64,000 bases of DNA from Saccoglossus kowalevskii (taxonomy: Eukaryota; Hemichordata; Enteropneusta; Harrimaniidae). The notes below the pieces were generated by a model. The model was not told where the DNA came from. It did no database searches and was given only the letters and a program-made list of their open reading frames with translations. Every line of letters starts with the position of its first letter. The first letter of the stretch is position 1. The position numbers and the translations under genes are program-made. Shown here piece after piece: positions 33,701 through 48,700 of this stretch. Where the stretch lies: assembly GCF_000003605.2 (NCBI RefSeq), contig NW_003137821.1, positions 533,211 through 597,210 of the forward strand, given 5' to 3'.

Positions 33701-36700
33701 ATGTAGTTATACCATGTCTTTTATCTCCATGGTTATACTTAGAGCATTGAAATAATAGATGAGTGTGGTGGATAAGCATTTATTTGCACATTGCTGATAT
33801 TCCATTTTGAGTGAATAAACCCGAATTATTATAAAATATTGGCTGCGACACAGCAACATTAGTTAAACGAGATACTGAAAACACGAATTTTCAATTGCCA
33901 GTACTACGCAAATTTATCCACCCTGCCTTTTTAAAGGGCGGCAGTCGTCGTGCCGCGTCCTGCTCTATATGTGACTCATAGCGACGTATACAACGCGTGT
34001 AAAGTACATTGTTTATTTACATGAAATTCGAACACTCGGTGCACGACGACCACCGCGCTTCAAATATTGTCTTAAAAACTTAATAGAAACTACCACTAAA
34101 GACTCCAAGTTGTAGTTATTAAAATAACACATTTACAGGTATTACGATCAATAAGTGGTTAGATAATCAATACAATTAAGGGAAATGGCTCCGTTTTTAT
34201 CTTATTTTTTGTAATTCACGCAAGACTGTTACCAAATGAACATACACAGGTTCAAATGTTGCGCATGTGCAAACAGCATCTGGATGTCACGGTCTTGAAA
34301 AGTATTTTGGGTTGAATAAATTTGAGAAATTTTTGTTTGCATGCTAGTACCATATATGTATGCTTACTCAAAGATAATTTTAGCTTTCATGATCACATGG
34401 ATTAAAAAATACAAAACACATTATGAAAATTGTAGGTTATGCCTCTTTAAGCGTCGCGAAATAATGAAAATATACCAATACACGGAATGCGAACAAAATA
34501 ACCAACTTCTCCGTTCCAGAAAACCACCTCATCGACAAGTGTTGGAGAATTAGTATTGATCAATATGCACTCATTATTGAGAAAGGTAACACATTGTAAC
34601 TTTTAACCCATAACCTACCAGAGGGAACTGTATTTACTGCTCACGTACGGCCGTTATGTGAACAATATGTGATCCCAAAAGCGAGTACTATGCTATACAT
34701 ATTTTAATGCTTGAATTGTTCGAGAAAGTATCAGAGCGGACGAGGTGTCACGAACAAAACACGGAAATGACAGCTTGGCTTCATGTGCAGTACCGGTATT
34801 TAGATTACACACACTGAGGGTATTATGCTACAATAATCTTTGCATCATAGTTCGTAATGGCGGCACGGTAATGCGTACTGTAACATCTCTTCTCGTTATC
34901 AAAAAAAAAACACAAAAAAACAAAACAAAAACAGCATCATTATTTGATTAAATAACCAATACGGAATAATTAATTACTGTAATTTAAAAGTTGTTTTTAT
35001 CGCACACGCTATCAAAAACATTGTAAAATATTAATATTCTCTCCATTATGATCGTTCCACTCGCATATCCAGTGCTACAACGAAAAAATATTCTCATTTT
35101 ATGCAAATCACCCGCTCTTTTGTAACCAACAGCATGTAAAACACCTGAAATATTACCAAGCCAAGGCCACTGTATTCCATTAAAAAAACATATCAGCGTT
35201 TAAGCTGGTCTAGTTTTTGACTGACATCACTCGATATTAGTTAATGTTCCAAATTCGCGTGATGCCGGGAATAGGATAATAATTAATTAAGGCGTGGTCA
35301 AAATGTGACTGAATGCTTGTACAATTGTAGTTGTGATCTGCATATTGGCACAGCTGGTAATACTCCCATAATAGACACAGTACATCACATGAGAATGTTT
35401 GCTACTTATTTGACTGCGAACACGTTCCGTTGAAAAAATTAATACTCAAAACATAAAGTCCGCAGTGCAGTGTTCGTTTGGAAAAGATAACATGTCTGCG
35501 TGTGCTTTGTCGCTTATTATAAGGTGAAACCACATGCTTTTTTTCACAAACCCCAATGATGTGTTTTATATGTTTCTGAATCTATCGGGACCAACTGTGT
35601 AATCTTTGCTAAAGTATCTATTCAATAAATGCATATTTTTTTTCACAAGCCACGATGTATTCGAGTATTGTGATCATAAGGCATCCCGCTTTTTGTAATT
35701 TAATTTCGGATGGGGGGGGGTAACAAATAAAAAAAATACATTTATTATATTTCAATAAACGGCTTTGAAATATATTTAACAAGCATCATGATGAAATGTA
35801 TGTCTTCAAAAAAATATAATAATAATATTCAATATACTGAAACATCTTAGTTTTAAACCAATCGTGTTTGTATTATATTAAGAAATGCAAACTATGTAAA
35901 TACACACTTCTTGTAGTATTACCTGATATATTAAAGCCTCTTATAATGGCGTCTGCTAAAATAAACATGTACACACTAAGTGTACTTCAAAGTGGCTTTG
36001 CTGAGTAGTTAAGAATACAACGTGAAATGCAGGTATCTTACTCAGTATCCTAATGACATTATGACACTTCCATTGTTGTACATAATATTCTATTATATGC
36101 GATGACAGTCGACGGATCTGAAAGAGTTATGTGATATTTCCTGCAATCAAATTCGAACGAGGTCAAATATTTTAACCACAAATTTACAGAGAATGTTAAA
36201 TAAATATGTTATCACTAAAGTGTAATTGTGTCTTTCAATTCATTTAATTTAAATACATCTAATATATTTTCGTTATTTAAAAAAAATAAAATACAATTTT
36301 TAATTCGTTTTTTTAATTGGAGCTATTATTGTAAAAAAACTTAAGATAGACCCCTACTCATAAATACAATAAATTGTATTCCAGGGCAAGTATACAGTAT
36401 ATAACCTTAAAATAAGTTGGGCCACCAGCCTAATTTTCGATGAAATGATGGTTGTACTTTAGCGGGTAGTGGCCATTTTCAAGTTGTCAGTATTATAACG
36501 CTTTTCAGTTCCTATGGCAGATATTATGCCATATCTCAAATTGGTGATGATTAGTATACTTTTTGTTTCTCTGTATTATTTCAAAAATTTCGGTTTTAAA
36601 AAGTGACAAAAATGCAATTGTTCTTCTTTAACAATATGTTCTATAAAATTGTTCTGAAAATAGCGACATTGTATTGTGCCATAAGACAATATATTAGTGA

Positions 36701-39700
36701 TTGCACATAATAAATCAATGTTTTCGCAAAAATTAGGAGTAAGCGTTTACCTTAACCGATTGCAATTTGCATTCGACTTTTATCGTTTATTGAGCTCCAC
36801 GTGCATATACCTCTCCAAATAATCAAAACATACTGTTATCCTTTTCTTATTAGCAATTTAACTTTGCAAAAAAATGAATTTCATTTCTTTACCTGAATCG
36901 CAACAAAACGTCTCGTATCTATTACTATGTCATTACTAAGTCATAATCTTCTTCCGTTTCCAACGTACGCGCGAGCACAGTCCCTCAACACCGGACTTTG
37001 GCGCGAGTTATGCGTCTTTCCGTTGAATACTCTCACCCGAATCCGATTCATCACTGAAAAACGACTGGGTGACCTTGCCTATAGTGAAAAAAAACTATGT
37101 TCATCGTGCTAGCTTTGTGAATTCAGTTTGTCTTATGTTGTAGTAATAAGAAGAGGCATTACAATAACAAATACTACCCAACCTATGATATGACAATAAG
37201 AGTTTGTCATAAACTGCTAACAGAAAAAGGAACAATAGAACACCGTCTTTCACTGCTCAAATGCGTGGGAGTGTTTTTAACGACATAATAACAATGCGTT
37301 GTTATCGGTTGTGGGTATTGTTACTCGAGTTTGGGCAAATTAAAAAAACAAAACAACAACTTCACCCATCGATCAGTGTTGTCAATATCAAAAACTGTAG
37401 TTATGTTCAAAGAACGGGGCTGGTTGAAACTATAGTCCACTATAGAAAATTAATCTTTTTTTGAAATGCAATGAATGAATGAATTGAAATGCGATGAATG
37501 ATGAGTTAACATCAATAGTATGGGAATGTCACGTGAATAAAAAGGTCAAAGTTGAGAAGTAACACGTTAGGAAACACGTTCACGCTTATAGGTACACAAC
37601 ATACTTTTATTTAACAGAAGAAAATTTCGACTAGACACGCACGCACGGGGAAGACCATGCCGTAATCTGACTGCTAAACCGCTTACAAATTAGGTTTGAC
37701 AAACTGGCAGTCAGTGCACTTGTGGATGGTTTGGAAGATATTTTCTGACCTTTCCTACATCTTTTCAATGAAGCGTGACCTCTAGCGACGAAATGCTTAT
37801 ATTACGTAATGACGCAGTCATAATGTCGATATTATTTTAGTATGGTATTTTAGTTTCGCTGAAGTAGATTGACGAGTAATATCCGGATATCCATATCCTA
37901 TAACATTGAAATATAACAGTGTTTAAATTGGGACTTGAACAACGATTTCTCAGTCTCAATTATAATAATAATTTCGTAAGAACATAAATGATGGTGGGTT
38001 GTTGGAAAAGATGTTTTGCATTACGTTTATATTCAATTATTTTCATGAATATTTTTGTAATTTTTCTTAATCTACCCAATTACATGTGTTTTGATCATGG
38101 TTTTAAAAATAAATTTACATATTTCATGAAATTGCGCTGGCTGATTGTTCATTCTTCCATGGGAATATTGAAGTTTTAGTATTGATTCAAATCTTCGATT
38201 GGGAACTGAAAATGTTTTCAAAATTTATATATATCTATTTTGAACATCTTTAGTTTAGGTTTTATGGCTGCTTTCCATTTCTCATTACTCGTGTTTTGAG
38301 GTTGAACCAGCGATAATCTACCTTACGTAAAATTGACTATATTTTGCATTATTCCGTAGTTTTTAACTTTTTTAAACTTTTTGTTGAATTATCTCTGCGA
38401 ATGTTTCGGGATGATTACAACAATATACTCGCATATAATGACAATTTGTTTATCGTTATTAATTTATGTTAAAATATCATTTTAAATTTTATTTTTTTAA
38501 ATTATTAATCTGAGCTCTGTTAGTGTGTTCAATCCAAGATAGAAATCGAATTCAGTTTCTGGTGATTCCATAATATGCAACTGACGGTTATACCATTGTC
38601 ACAGTGTTACATTATCCACTGGTAGATATCGCGTTGACAATGACTTATGGTTGGGCGTAGGCAGTGAAATTCAAGCCGATATTGCCATAGTGTCACCCCT
38701 ACTAACACAGCAACGTGTGTTGCGTATGACTAACTCAGTTACAGACACATAGTCAATTCAATATTAATTTGGCGATATAATATATAAAGTTGTTAACCAT
38801 GTGGTGGAAAGGAAATGAAAAACTATCATGTAAACAGAATATTCTTTATAAGTCGTTTGACGAATGGAAATAATTTTTTAATATGTTGATACCTGTATCT
38901 CAAGTTCACGCCTTTTGTTTGTTTGTATGCGTGTGTCTGCATTCTATTTGACGCTGTGTGTACTTTTCCTTGAAGCAGGCGATTAATTTTAAGGTTGTCC
39001 AACTAAACTGTACGGCAATGTCGTTAACACAGAGCAGAGAGATAAACTGATGGTGGAATTTAATAATCCATACAGATCAAATAAAGTATATATATATATA
39101 TATATCTGAAATTTATAAAAACAATCAATACACATATTATAAGGCTAACCCATAAATATTGTTTGTGATAATATTTAATTTTATTATAAAGAAATTTAAT
39201 AAAAGTAGGTCCTATGCGTTTCAGTAGTGATCCCTTGATTGAAAAAAAAAACATTGCAACGAATTGAAAAATAGCTAAATAAAATATTCAAGTTTAAAAA
39301 TAATCTGAAAACAAAACCATGCGATATAATAAGTACAACCCGTTAAACTTGTGTTTAGAAACTATTTATAAATTACATGTTATGCATAATTATGCTGTTG
39401 TTTCTGCGCGTATGTAGATGTAAGTTACCAAAAATAACAATACATACATTGCTTTGTTATGCAAATACAAACCTAATCTCGGAGCTGTTTTCTAACTTCA
39501 CGCCTGCTGAAACCACTAAATGTCAGTGATATTTCGTTAGCATGACCATAAAAGTGTTTTCGTGTACAATTTTTTGGTTTAGTTGTTTCTAAAATTACTC
39601 AAATAAAATATCAATAGATACCCATATGGTATACTTTCTAAAAGGTCAAATATTTAACCACAAATTTACAATTGAATAATATAAATAATGAATTTACAAT

Positions 39701-42700
39701 TAATTGAATAATTGATTCGATCCTTGTGTAAACAAACTTCCATTATGTTACCTGGTTGTCCTGGTAACGCTTCAATTCTTGTTTTCTGTTCTTGATATCA
39801 CATTTTCAAGTGACAATACAGACGGGTCGTGTGTTTTGTGTATGGGGAATGGAGGTCACGTGCCCGCATGTTTTGTGAGTCCGTTGATGTTGTAGACCAT
39901 ATCACGCAAATCGAGCGAATACGTTAGTGTTATTATCGTGCTTCCCCGTGGCGTAACGACGTTACTTTCAATATATGTTCTAACAAATAGCCTCGTAAAA
40001 ATTCACCACTGCTGCGTTACTGTCGATGAGTGATTACTGGTAGATGATCGTGATTGTCCCGAGAAGACCGCTAGATGGCGCATGTGGAGATCCGACTTTC
40101 CAATAATCAGCGAATAATAGAAATAACAGATTGGCAGTAGAACCTAACACTGCAAAAACGATCGAACATTCATCATTAGATATGACATCTCCATATGTCG
40201 CAATATGAATATAAAACAAAGGTGGACAAAAAGGTCTGTCAGATTGATGATGATAATCTGTTTGTAATACATAGAGTGCCCTCCATTTCTGTCAGGCTTA
40301 GAACTCAAATAACGATCGTTACTCGGGTGCGCTGACTGAATTGTGATTGCGATTATTGCTGGATCACATCTCTTAACTTAATTTTGATGGGTCAGAAATA
40401 TGTTACGTTATACATTTTGTACTTTATGTTGTGTTTTATGCACCCACAAAGCATTGCGACAAAGGTGTGTTCTTAATTCTGTGTTTCATATTAGATCGAA
40501 TGGAGAGTTTCAAACGTGTATTTGCACAAGTTAGTATCATGACAGTATAAATATAATTACACTCCCATATTAATTTTCGTAGAATAGAATAGAATAGAAT
40601 AGAATAGAATAGAATAGAATAGAATACACCTCTTCTATAAGTCCCGCCCTCTAGCGACAAAGTGCTGTTATGACGTAAATGAGTGACATAAAGGCCGTTC
40701 AAATCGTCGATATCGTTTTGATCTGTTGTCGCTCATCAACGTTTATCAAAGATTTTACCATATTCCAGATGACGAACGACGACACAGCCAAGCACACTCG
40801 TCTTATTGAACGACGTTGCTTTCACCCCTCACTTTGGCGTTACGAACGCGGTCTGTCAAGAAACCGCGTCTTACAATATATATACTAATATATACAATAT
40901 ATATACTAATATATATATATATAGCACATAGTTTGGATGTTGATTTATCATCGCCAAACATTGTAGTGGTCACGAAGGACGCGTGTTTCCCATAGGTTCG
41001 AATACCTTTTATATTTTTTACGAATTACTATTGCATTGATAGTGAGTAGCCATGGGCATTAAAGTAGTGCCACGGTAACCACCATATAAGAGGCCTACCT
41101 GTGAGAAAGTTTTAAGGCATGCCTCGGTTTAATTAAACTCAATTTTTACAAACCACTACTTCACAATGTATAAATAACACGAGGTACTATGAACAAAGCT
41201 CGAAAGTCACTGTGGTAAATTGGCGAGTAATTGAAACGTGTGAGCACGTACTCGGTAGGCCAACGGCGGTGACGGATAAAAAATGTATGGACCATGTTAT
41301 CAAACGGCGAAGAAACGTTGTTGTTTTGTTCGTTTAAGTTTTAGGCATGTGTACATGGCCTCGCAAGACGAATACAACTAACTACAAGTGTAACCTACAC
41401 GGTACTATTTGTTCTTCAATTGTCCGAACTCCCGGCGTCCTCTCACGAATACTGCCGCTGTAAATACACCTATTCTTTTCAGTTTCCATTGTTGTTAGTT
41501 TGTCAGGAACAATGGCCATCTTTTGCCGACGTCATAATAAATGAAGCTGAAAGGTATTGCATGTTTCCACTTCACCGATTTTTTGGACAAAAGTTCGTTA
41601 AATATATAGGCGTGTTGTGAGCTGTTCACCGTGCCGTTCCCCGCGAACTAGGTTATATTTCTATCTCCGTGAGTTATTTTTAGACAATATTTGACATCTA
41701 GTTTCTGATGTCTACTTTGCAAACTTTTAAGACACTGAAAGGGATGAATGAAAATTATATACAAAATAAATGGCCGCCACGAGAAAGCGAGTTTGCCACG
41801 TCAACACGTCCGCTGTTCCAAATACCGGACACATACTTTCACAACAATATCCCATTCTTCGCAGTCTGATGGGGTTTATATTATCCAGCTGACCTGCTTG
41901 GCCATATGCCTTGAATCGTAATATTTGCCAGTCACATGGTGATTGCGTAATTTCTACTTCATTTCCTTGTCTGCAAAATATAGTGTTAGGGCTCTCCACT
42001 CACATTTTTAGGTAACCTTCATGAAGTAAGATGATTGCACTCGGAAAGTAGTCACGTGCACCCGAAGTCTGTCAAAAGTTACATTTACGTGGTGTGAGAT
42101 CAACAGTAATTCGTGTGTTAAATATGAGACGAGTGTCGTACAAGAAAACTAGTATTCTTTCACGTATTCGATTCCAAACATTTGTTCGGTGGCCGATATT
42201 TGAAACTGTCCCAAGTAAGTAAATACCACACAGTTCGCGGTGTTTGAAAGGAACAACGTGTTTATGTCTCGGCAAAGTAGATAGACGCGAACTGTTCGCA
42301 GTGGTTCAATGAGAACAAACAACACACCCAGAAGTTGTGGGTCATTACAACAATACGTGCCCAATACATATACGAGAAACAAAAATATTTGGTCGGCACA
42401 AATTTGGCCGATCTCACTAGTCTGGCAATAGAGGGCACTATGCAGTGGCGAAATAAGTGTCAAAAAAGATCGACACACACTAATTTTTGTTGGTGCGCAC
42501 GTAGTAAGCGCGCTGGCCAGAAGCACACATTTTAAAATACCTAATGAGTAAATGTAATGTATTTTACTCCAACAACGCCTAATAAATCATTAACCACTAT
42601 CTTCTTTATGATAACTGTACTAACTCGTAAGGCAAGCCTATATACTAACATACCAGACATCCGATCACTTCTTTCCAACAGATTGCTCAACAAGCCCGTG

Positions 42701-45700
42701 TGAAAATGGTGGAACATGCGTTAATTCTAACACTGGGGTTGGCTATATTTGTCAATGTCCCATAGATTTTATGGACCAAAATTGCGAGATGCAAATTCAA
42801 GGTAAACCAGTACAATCCCCATTTATTGGCATGACAACGGTGACGGGTTAGGTATTAATGCACGTTCAGTTGGTGTTGGGTTTTAGACCCCCCTCCAGCG
42901 GCGGTGAATAAAACAATAGTGTGTAGAAACCGTCAAACTAGAAATATTGAAGATGGGTGCACGATGCATACTTTGAAATCTTAACAGCGCCACCTGTTGT
43001 TCAAACAACTGCATTTACTTTGTTTTCATAATAGTTCATATACTCTTACAATTAAAGTAATTAACTTCACCTCTATGAGATAGGTCATTTTGAGAGAAAA
43101 AAAATAGTACTCGGCAAGTACCGACAGTAATTCACAAAACTTCAAGTCTACATACTAGTAGTTGTGACAGCAATTGACATTACGCCATCAAAGTTATACA
43201 GGTTGGCGCCGCGGAGGGCGCAACACGCTTTATTTCACCACAACGCTATAAAGACAGGTTCACTGGACTCCCACATCTAATGCGCATACGATACACGGGG
43301 TAGGATTAGGGTTGCCCAGAGCAACCACTGGTGCACAACTGTCTGCCAAGCAGTCAATATGAAAGACAAACAAATTGCTTCTCCCGAAATTAATAATACA
43401 AATACATAATGCAAGAACAAAAAAAAAATAAACACAAGAAATCACTTTTTCTGTGCATTAACCGCAACTGGAAAACTGTACCCCTCGCCTTGCTGCATGT
43501 GCAAAGCATAGTCAAATGTAACTTAAAAGTAAACATTGCAATAACACTCAGAATAAACAATCGCCAAGGTGTCGGTGGAAACATAGCTAAGTATAGTCAT
43601 CTAAATATAAACTGCACTGAACAAGATAAACAATTGCTGCCCTCAGTCATACACGTCGTTTAAATGGCAATCAGCTTTTAGTAAAGCTATATAATAATCT
43701 GAACTACCCTGTATAAAAACGATTACATGTATGTAATAATCGTACAAGTATAGTCGTGGTACGTTACGACCGTGACAATGATAATAAACAACATTGCTAA
43801 ATTCTGTATTGTGATTTGAATAAAAAAACAAACGTAACCTAACGAAGATTGAGTACTTGTCAATTCCAGTCTCTCTTTAATCGCGTGGTTATGCCAAGCC
43901 ACAGGTTGTTCCGCGGTGAAGACGGTAGCTTCGTGCTGTTATCAGGAACGAACATCCGGGCATTTCTACAGCCTGGCAACCATCTCCGATGAAAAACAAA
44001 GGCAAAGTAAACTTGTACTAATAAACTAATGGCATGAACCTACATTAAACAAGACCTTCCACCCGCATGCCTTCATTAATAATGGTAGCTGGGCTTTTGG
44101 GTGTAATTTATTTTATAGTCTTTCCCGGGAAGAAAACATATCGTATTGACAACATGTTACTTTACAGGCATCGATGACTGTGGCAGCAGTCACTACACCA
44201 GCACGGGGTCGCTTAGCACATCGAGTCCGTATCTCAACAATCAACAGTGCTACTACTTTATAAAATTACCCAACGTCAATTTTGTGACTTTTACTTTCAC
44301 CGAGTTCAACGTAGAAGAGAGAAAAGATTTCCTTTTCATCGGGTCTGGTGCGCGGGCAGATATAAACAGACCGCTAGCGAAACTCACCGGGACGACGTTA
44401 CCCGACCCGTATACCGTGTTATCGAATCAAGTGTGGTTAATTTTTTACTCCGGTAACAGTGTGACTCTCGACGGATGGAGCTTATCTTACGAGGCTAGTA
44501 AGTACAACGTGTTTCTATGTACCGGTATCAGAATAAATCACAAATTATAATATGCGCATGCGTAATCGATCACGTATTACTCAAACATCTTCTGATGAAT
44601 AAATTATTTTTACACCGAGAAGCCAAATAAAATATGATCATATTTACTACTTATTCAAAAGGTTTCTCAATATGTGAGAACGGCCCTTGTCAAAATGGCG
44701 GGACGTGCACGTCAACCGAGGAGAGTCCGTACTATACATGTTCTTGCACCGTGGACTACGTAGGCGACGATTGTGAAATCACAGGTTTGTTGAACGCATG
44801 CGTAAACTTATCTTGTCCAACGTTTTCAAATAGGCTCGTACCTTGGCCCATGGACTAAGGTACGAGGATAATTTTCAAATCCATTAGAGGTGATGGGCGT
44901 AGTTATCACCCCTGGGTTATATTACACCTATTTTAACCTATTTAAACAAAATTACAAAGCATGTACATATTTACCAAATGACGCACACTTTTCAGAAACG
45001 TAATCTTTTCCCCCAAAACGTACTTCAAGGATAAAACAACTTATGGGCTTGGATGGTTTAATCAAATCAGTTAACTTTTTTTTTTCGTTTAACGCATGCG
45101 AAATCTCTGATCCATATACACTCAATGAATAACTTAGATAAATATACGTTTCTGTGAATGTTTCTTACAATCATTAATTAAACGATGTTGTCAGTATCTG
45201 CTCGTTGTATTTGTACCTTTACACAAAATCAATATATAGAACACCAAGACAACGTGAACTCTCTGCAGTGGTTGCTCTGCATGTGCATGTTCGTTTCACA
45301 AAGTACACATAGAAAACATAGACATTTTATTCTCGTGTACTAAACTTATTTCCCCTGTTTCCAACCTTTTCCTCCTTTGTCACACTCCTGCATGTCTGTA
45401 GTCAGACCATGCGATAGTGACCCCTGTCAAAACGACGCTGTATGCTCGCGTATCGAGGCAACGGGAGGTTACTTTTGCCAGTGCAAACAAGGCACCCAGG
45501 GCACAAACTGCGAAAACGGTAAGTCCATGTCAAGCGATCGACGGTGTGGCTTTGCATGCGGTTATCTATCAAATATGAACATAGTTATGTCGGATTGTAT
45601 CAGAGGTACTGGATGACACGAAACCGTAGCTGACCATACAGGCAGAATTTAAATGTACTACCTTATTTGCAAATACAAAATCGTATCTTACTATTAACTG

Positions 45701-48700
45701 GTGACTGTGACAGACATAAAAATAGAAAGTCGACCGAAAAAGGCCGTAATTCTGGTTTGCCACGAGTGTCTGAGAAACAATGGGTGTGGATAGTCAAAGT
45801 GATTGTAGCCAATATACGAATTATGAGTGGGAGGGTGTTCTGGAATGAGCCGTTGACCAGATTCTCATCTCCAGGGGGTGCGTGTCCAACAGCATCATTA
45901 TGCCTACCGTTAATGGCGTTGCATAATATACGACAGTCGTGTGAGGGCGCAGTTGGGTGTACCTATCGTTGCCCAAAAAGATCGATGACACCCCCTAAGA
46001 TGATTATTTGTTTATTAGAATGGAATGAACTTAGACATTGTTATAGTTTGTGTATGCTTGTCTGTATGTGGGTGATCGTCCTCTGATTTACAATGAAATG
46101 ACTCGTAATATGTACTCGTAGTTATATTTATCTGTTTGAAAAGTAGTTGACCTTTCTACCCCACAGACCAGTTACATGCACGCGCAAGTTATGAGTTTAA
46201 AGCGCGNNNNNNNNNNNNNNNNNNNNNNNNNNNNNNNNNNNNNNNNNNNNNNNNNNNNNNNNNNNNNNNNNNNNNNNNNNNNNNNNNNNNNNNNNNNNNN
46301 NNNNNNNNNNNNNNNNNNNNNNNNNNNNNNNNNNNNNNNNNNNNNNNNNNNNNNNNNNNNNNNNNNNNNNNNNNNNNNNNNNNNNNNNNNNNNNNNNNNN
46401 NNNNNNNNNNNNNNNNNNNNNNNNNNNNNNNNNNNNNNNNNNNNNNNNNNNNNNNNNNNNNNNNNNNNNNNNNNNNNNNNNNNNNNNNNNNNNNNNNNNN
46501 NNNNNNNNNNNNNNNNNNNNNNNNNNNNNNNNNNNNNNNNNNNNNNNNNNNNACCGCCTTTAAAGGCAGCTTATATATTTTGTGGTAAACGTTAATGAGA
46601 ACAATATTATCGAAACATATTTTTTTACAGTGATTGGCGCCTGTGCAAGTGACCCGTGTTTAAACCATGGTACATGCTACGAAATCACCGGCACCTCAAG
46701 CTATGTCTGTTCGTGTACAGCCGATTATCAGGGTACAAATTGCGAAATAGGTAACTATCAGTATCAGTAACATTCGAATTTAATGTCTGTTTTTTTATCA
46801 TTTTGTATTCATTAATTTTGACTCACGATCACGTTCTGATTTTCGTTGACAGGAAGTGGACTATGCGGCTCCAATCCGTGTCAAAATGGCGGAGTGTGTT
46901 CAGATGAAGGAGATCATTATAGATGCGAATGTCCCGATACCTTCGTTGGAACAAACTGTGAAGAAGGTCAGTATTTGTCAAATAACCCACAGCCGTAACA
47001 ATTGGCAACTTGAAACACGATGCAATTGTAGGGTAATTTATGTGTGAAGAACTAGTATCAACGAATTAGACGAAGGTTTTGGTGCAGATCATGTTTTACC
47101 AAGTTGTGTCGTGCAGACTTTTTTCCTCGATTCTTACGTAAAACACCTGTTGACACAGTGGTCAGTTGCTTCCTCATGTAAATATTGCGCGATACGTTTT
47201 AGAGTCATCATACACGCGTTCGTCACGTGGATACTGGATTATGCTGACGCAACAATACTCCGGGTGCATATTTTACACTGCCGAGAACGAGATGTTTAAT
47301 TTGTGCTCGTTTTTAATTTGAAAACGGATTTATAATGAATGACGTTCAGTTCAGGACACCCGTTTTTGTGTTCTTGTTATAGCCCATTCGCTGGTTGGTC
47401 ATGTGATATTTTGTACGATTTGTACAATTTTGCGTAAACATGAGCCGCTGACGGCACGCGTCCTGCATAAACTTGGAACGAGCTTGCAGTGTCCCGATGT
47501 TGTCAAAATATGCGCGTCTTAGCTTGGCATAAAATATCATTCAGTATGAAGAAAGTCGCGCGCTGGTTTTCAGGTGACGTCATATTTACAGGATATATTA
47601 AGACAGAATCATGGGAATGTGTAAACTATCGATTGATCACTTTGGTGTTTTCGTATTTGCCCTTTTTTTGTTTTTCTATTTGAGGATAATTGTCAGCATG
47701 CGTACTACTCTGTTGCATGACACGGTAAACATCTTGTCATATACCGTCCCTGATTACGTGACTTTACTAGCTAATGCATGCCGGGTGTTGTAGTCAGGTC
47801 ATCGGGTAACCCTTCCCTTCGTACCCCATCTTTGTTACAGTATTCACGTTAACTCCATGCGAAAGCAACCCTTGCCAGAACGGTGGAGCATGTACGGAAG
47901 TTGGTCATAAGTACACGTGTGCATGCATTGGAGGTTGGGAAGGATCTACCTGTAGTATTGGTATGTATAGATTTCATAAAATTCATCTTTGTCTTTCTCT
48001 GAGGGCGTGCTTGCGGGAGAGGAAACATCCATGGTAACCACGCATGACTATTACTGTAACAATGCCTGCATAATATCCCCGGTTATATTGTAGTTGTGTG
48101 TAACGAAGTGAACTCAACTTTTCGACTTCAAAGCCAAGTATTCGAAATTTGTTTTACAACTGAAAATTATCATCTAGCAAAGTTGCAAAGTATTGAGTGA
48201 AATTGATAAAAATGTATAATATACGTTACTGCATCTAGGTGATCCATGTTTGAGTAATCCGTGTCAGAATGGCGGAGAATGTGACTCTAATGAGGACCAA
48301 ACCTACTTCGTGTGTCAATGCACAGATGATTGGACCGGCGAGACTTGCAGCCAAGGTACGTGTATCTGTCGACTTTCTTTTGGGGCCCGGTGGGGGAGTC
48401 ACTCTGATACTATATCCTCCTTCTGCTAATTAAAACACAGTATTCAATATTGCCTGACACATTGTAAATTCCATGGGATTCGATTTCGCATTAATGTGTA
48501 TTATTTCGGTTCAAGTACTTCCATGCTCCAGAACTATTGTACGTTCATTGTAAGGTGGCTGCCATGGTAACTGTGGCAAATGGATTAGTAGAGTGAGAAA
48601 CGCGTATCCAGCACATGTTTGATGAACAAAAATGCCTTATTTGGTTATTCGATTAATGTTAAATAGATATTATGATGTAATTGCGATATATATATATATT

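Larger units (their letters stand above)
25163..42681 (+). other. Giant first intron of the EGF/CUB gene
   Basis: About 17.5 kb with no supported gene on either strand. It holds a TACTGTA palindrome (26120-26312), a 60-bp minisatellite (26505-26815), a GC-rich inverted-repeat pair (27702 and 33937), an assembly gap (29407-29755), (AAAT)n, an 11-bp minisatellite, (GAATA)n, (TA)n runs and a CTCF-like site. Large first introns often carry enhancers, but I see no element that I can name. Confidence 0.6.

Noticed and set aside
40995-41006. tRNA B-box-like ggttcgaatacc
   Set aside because: No A-box at proper distance and no cloverleaf arms. The same holds for the reverse-strand match near 21590.
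42149-42526. 125-codon minus-strand frame upstream of EGF1
   Set aside because: Composition looks random, no motif, and it overlaps other similar-length frames on the plus strand.
45667-46086. 139-codon open frame in the EGF3-EGF4 intron
   Set aside because: No cysteine pattern or other domain. It lies inside a clear intron, and the frame has no acceptor/donor in phase 1.
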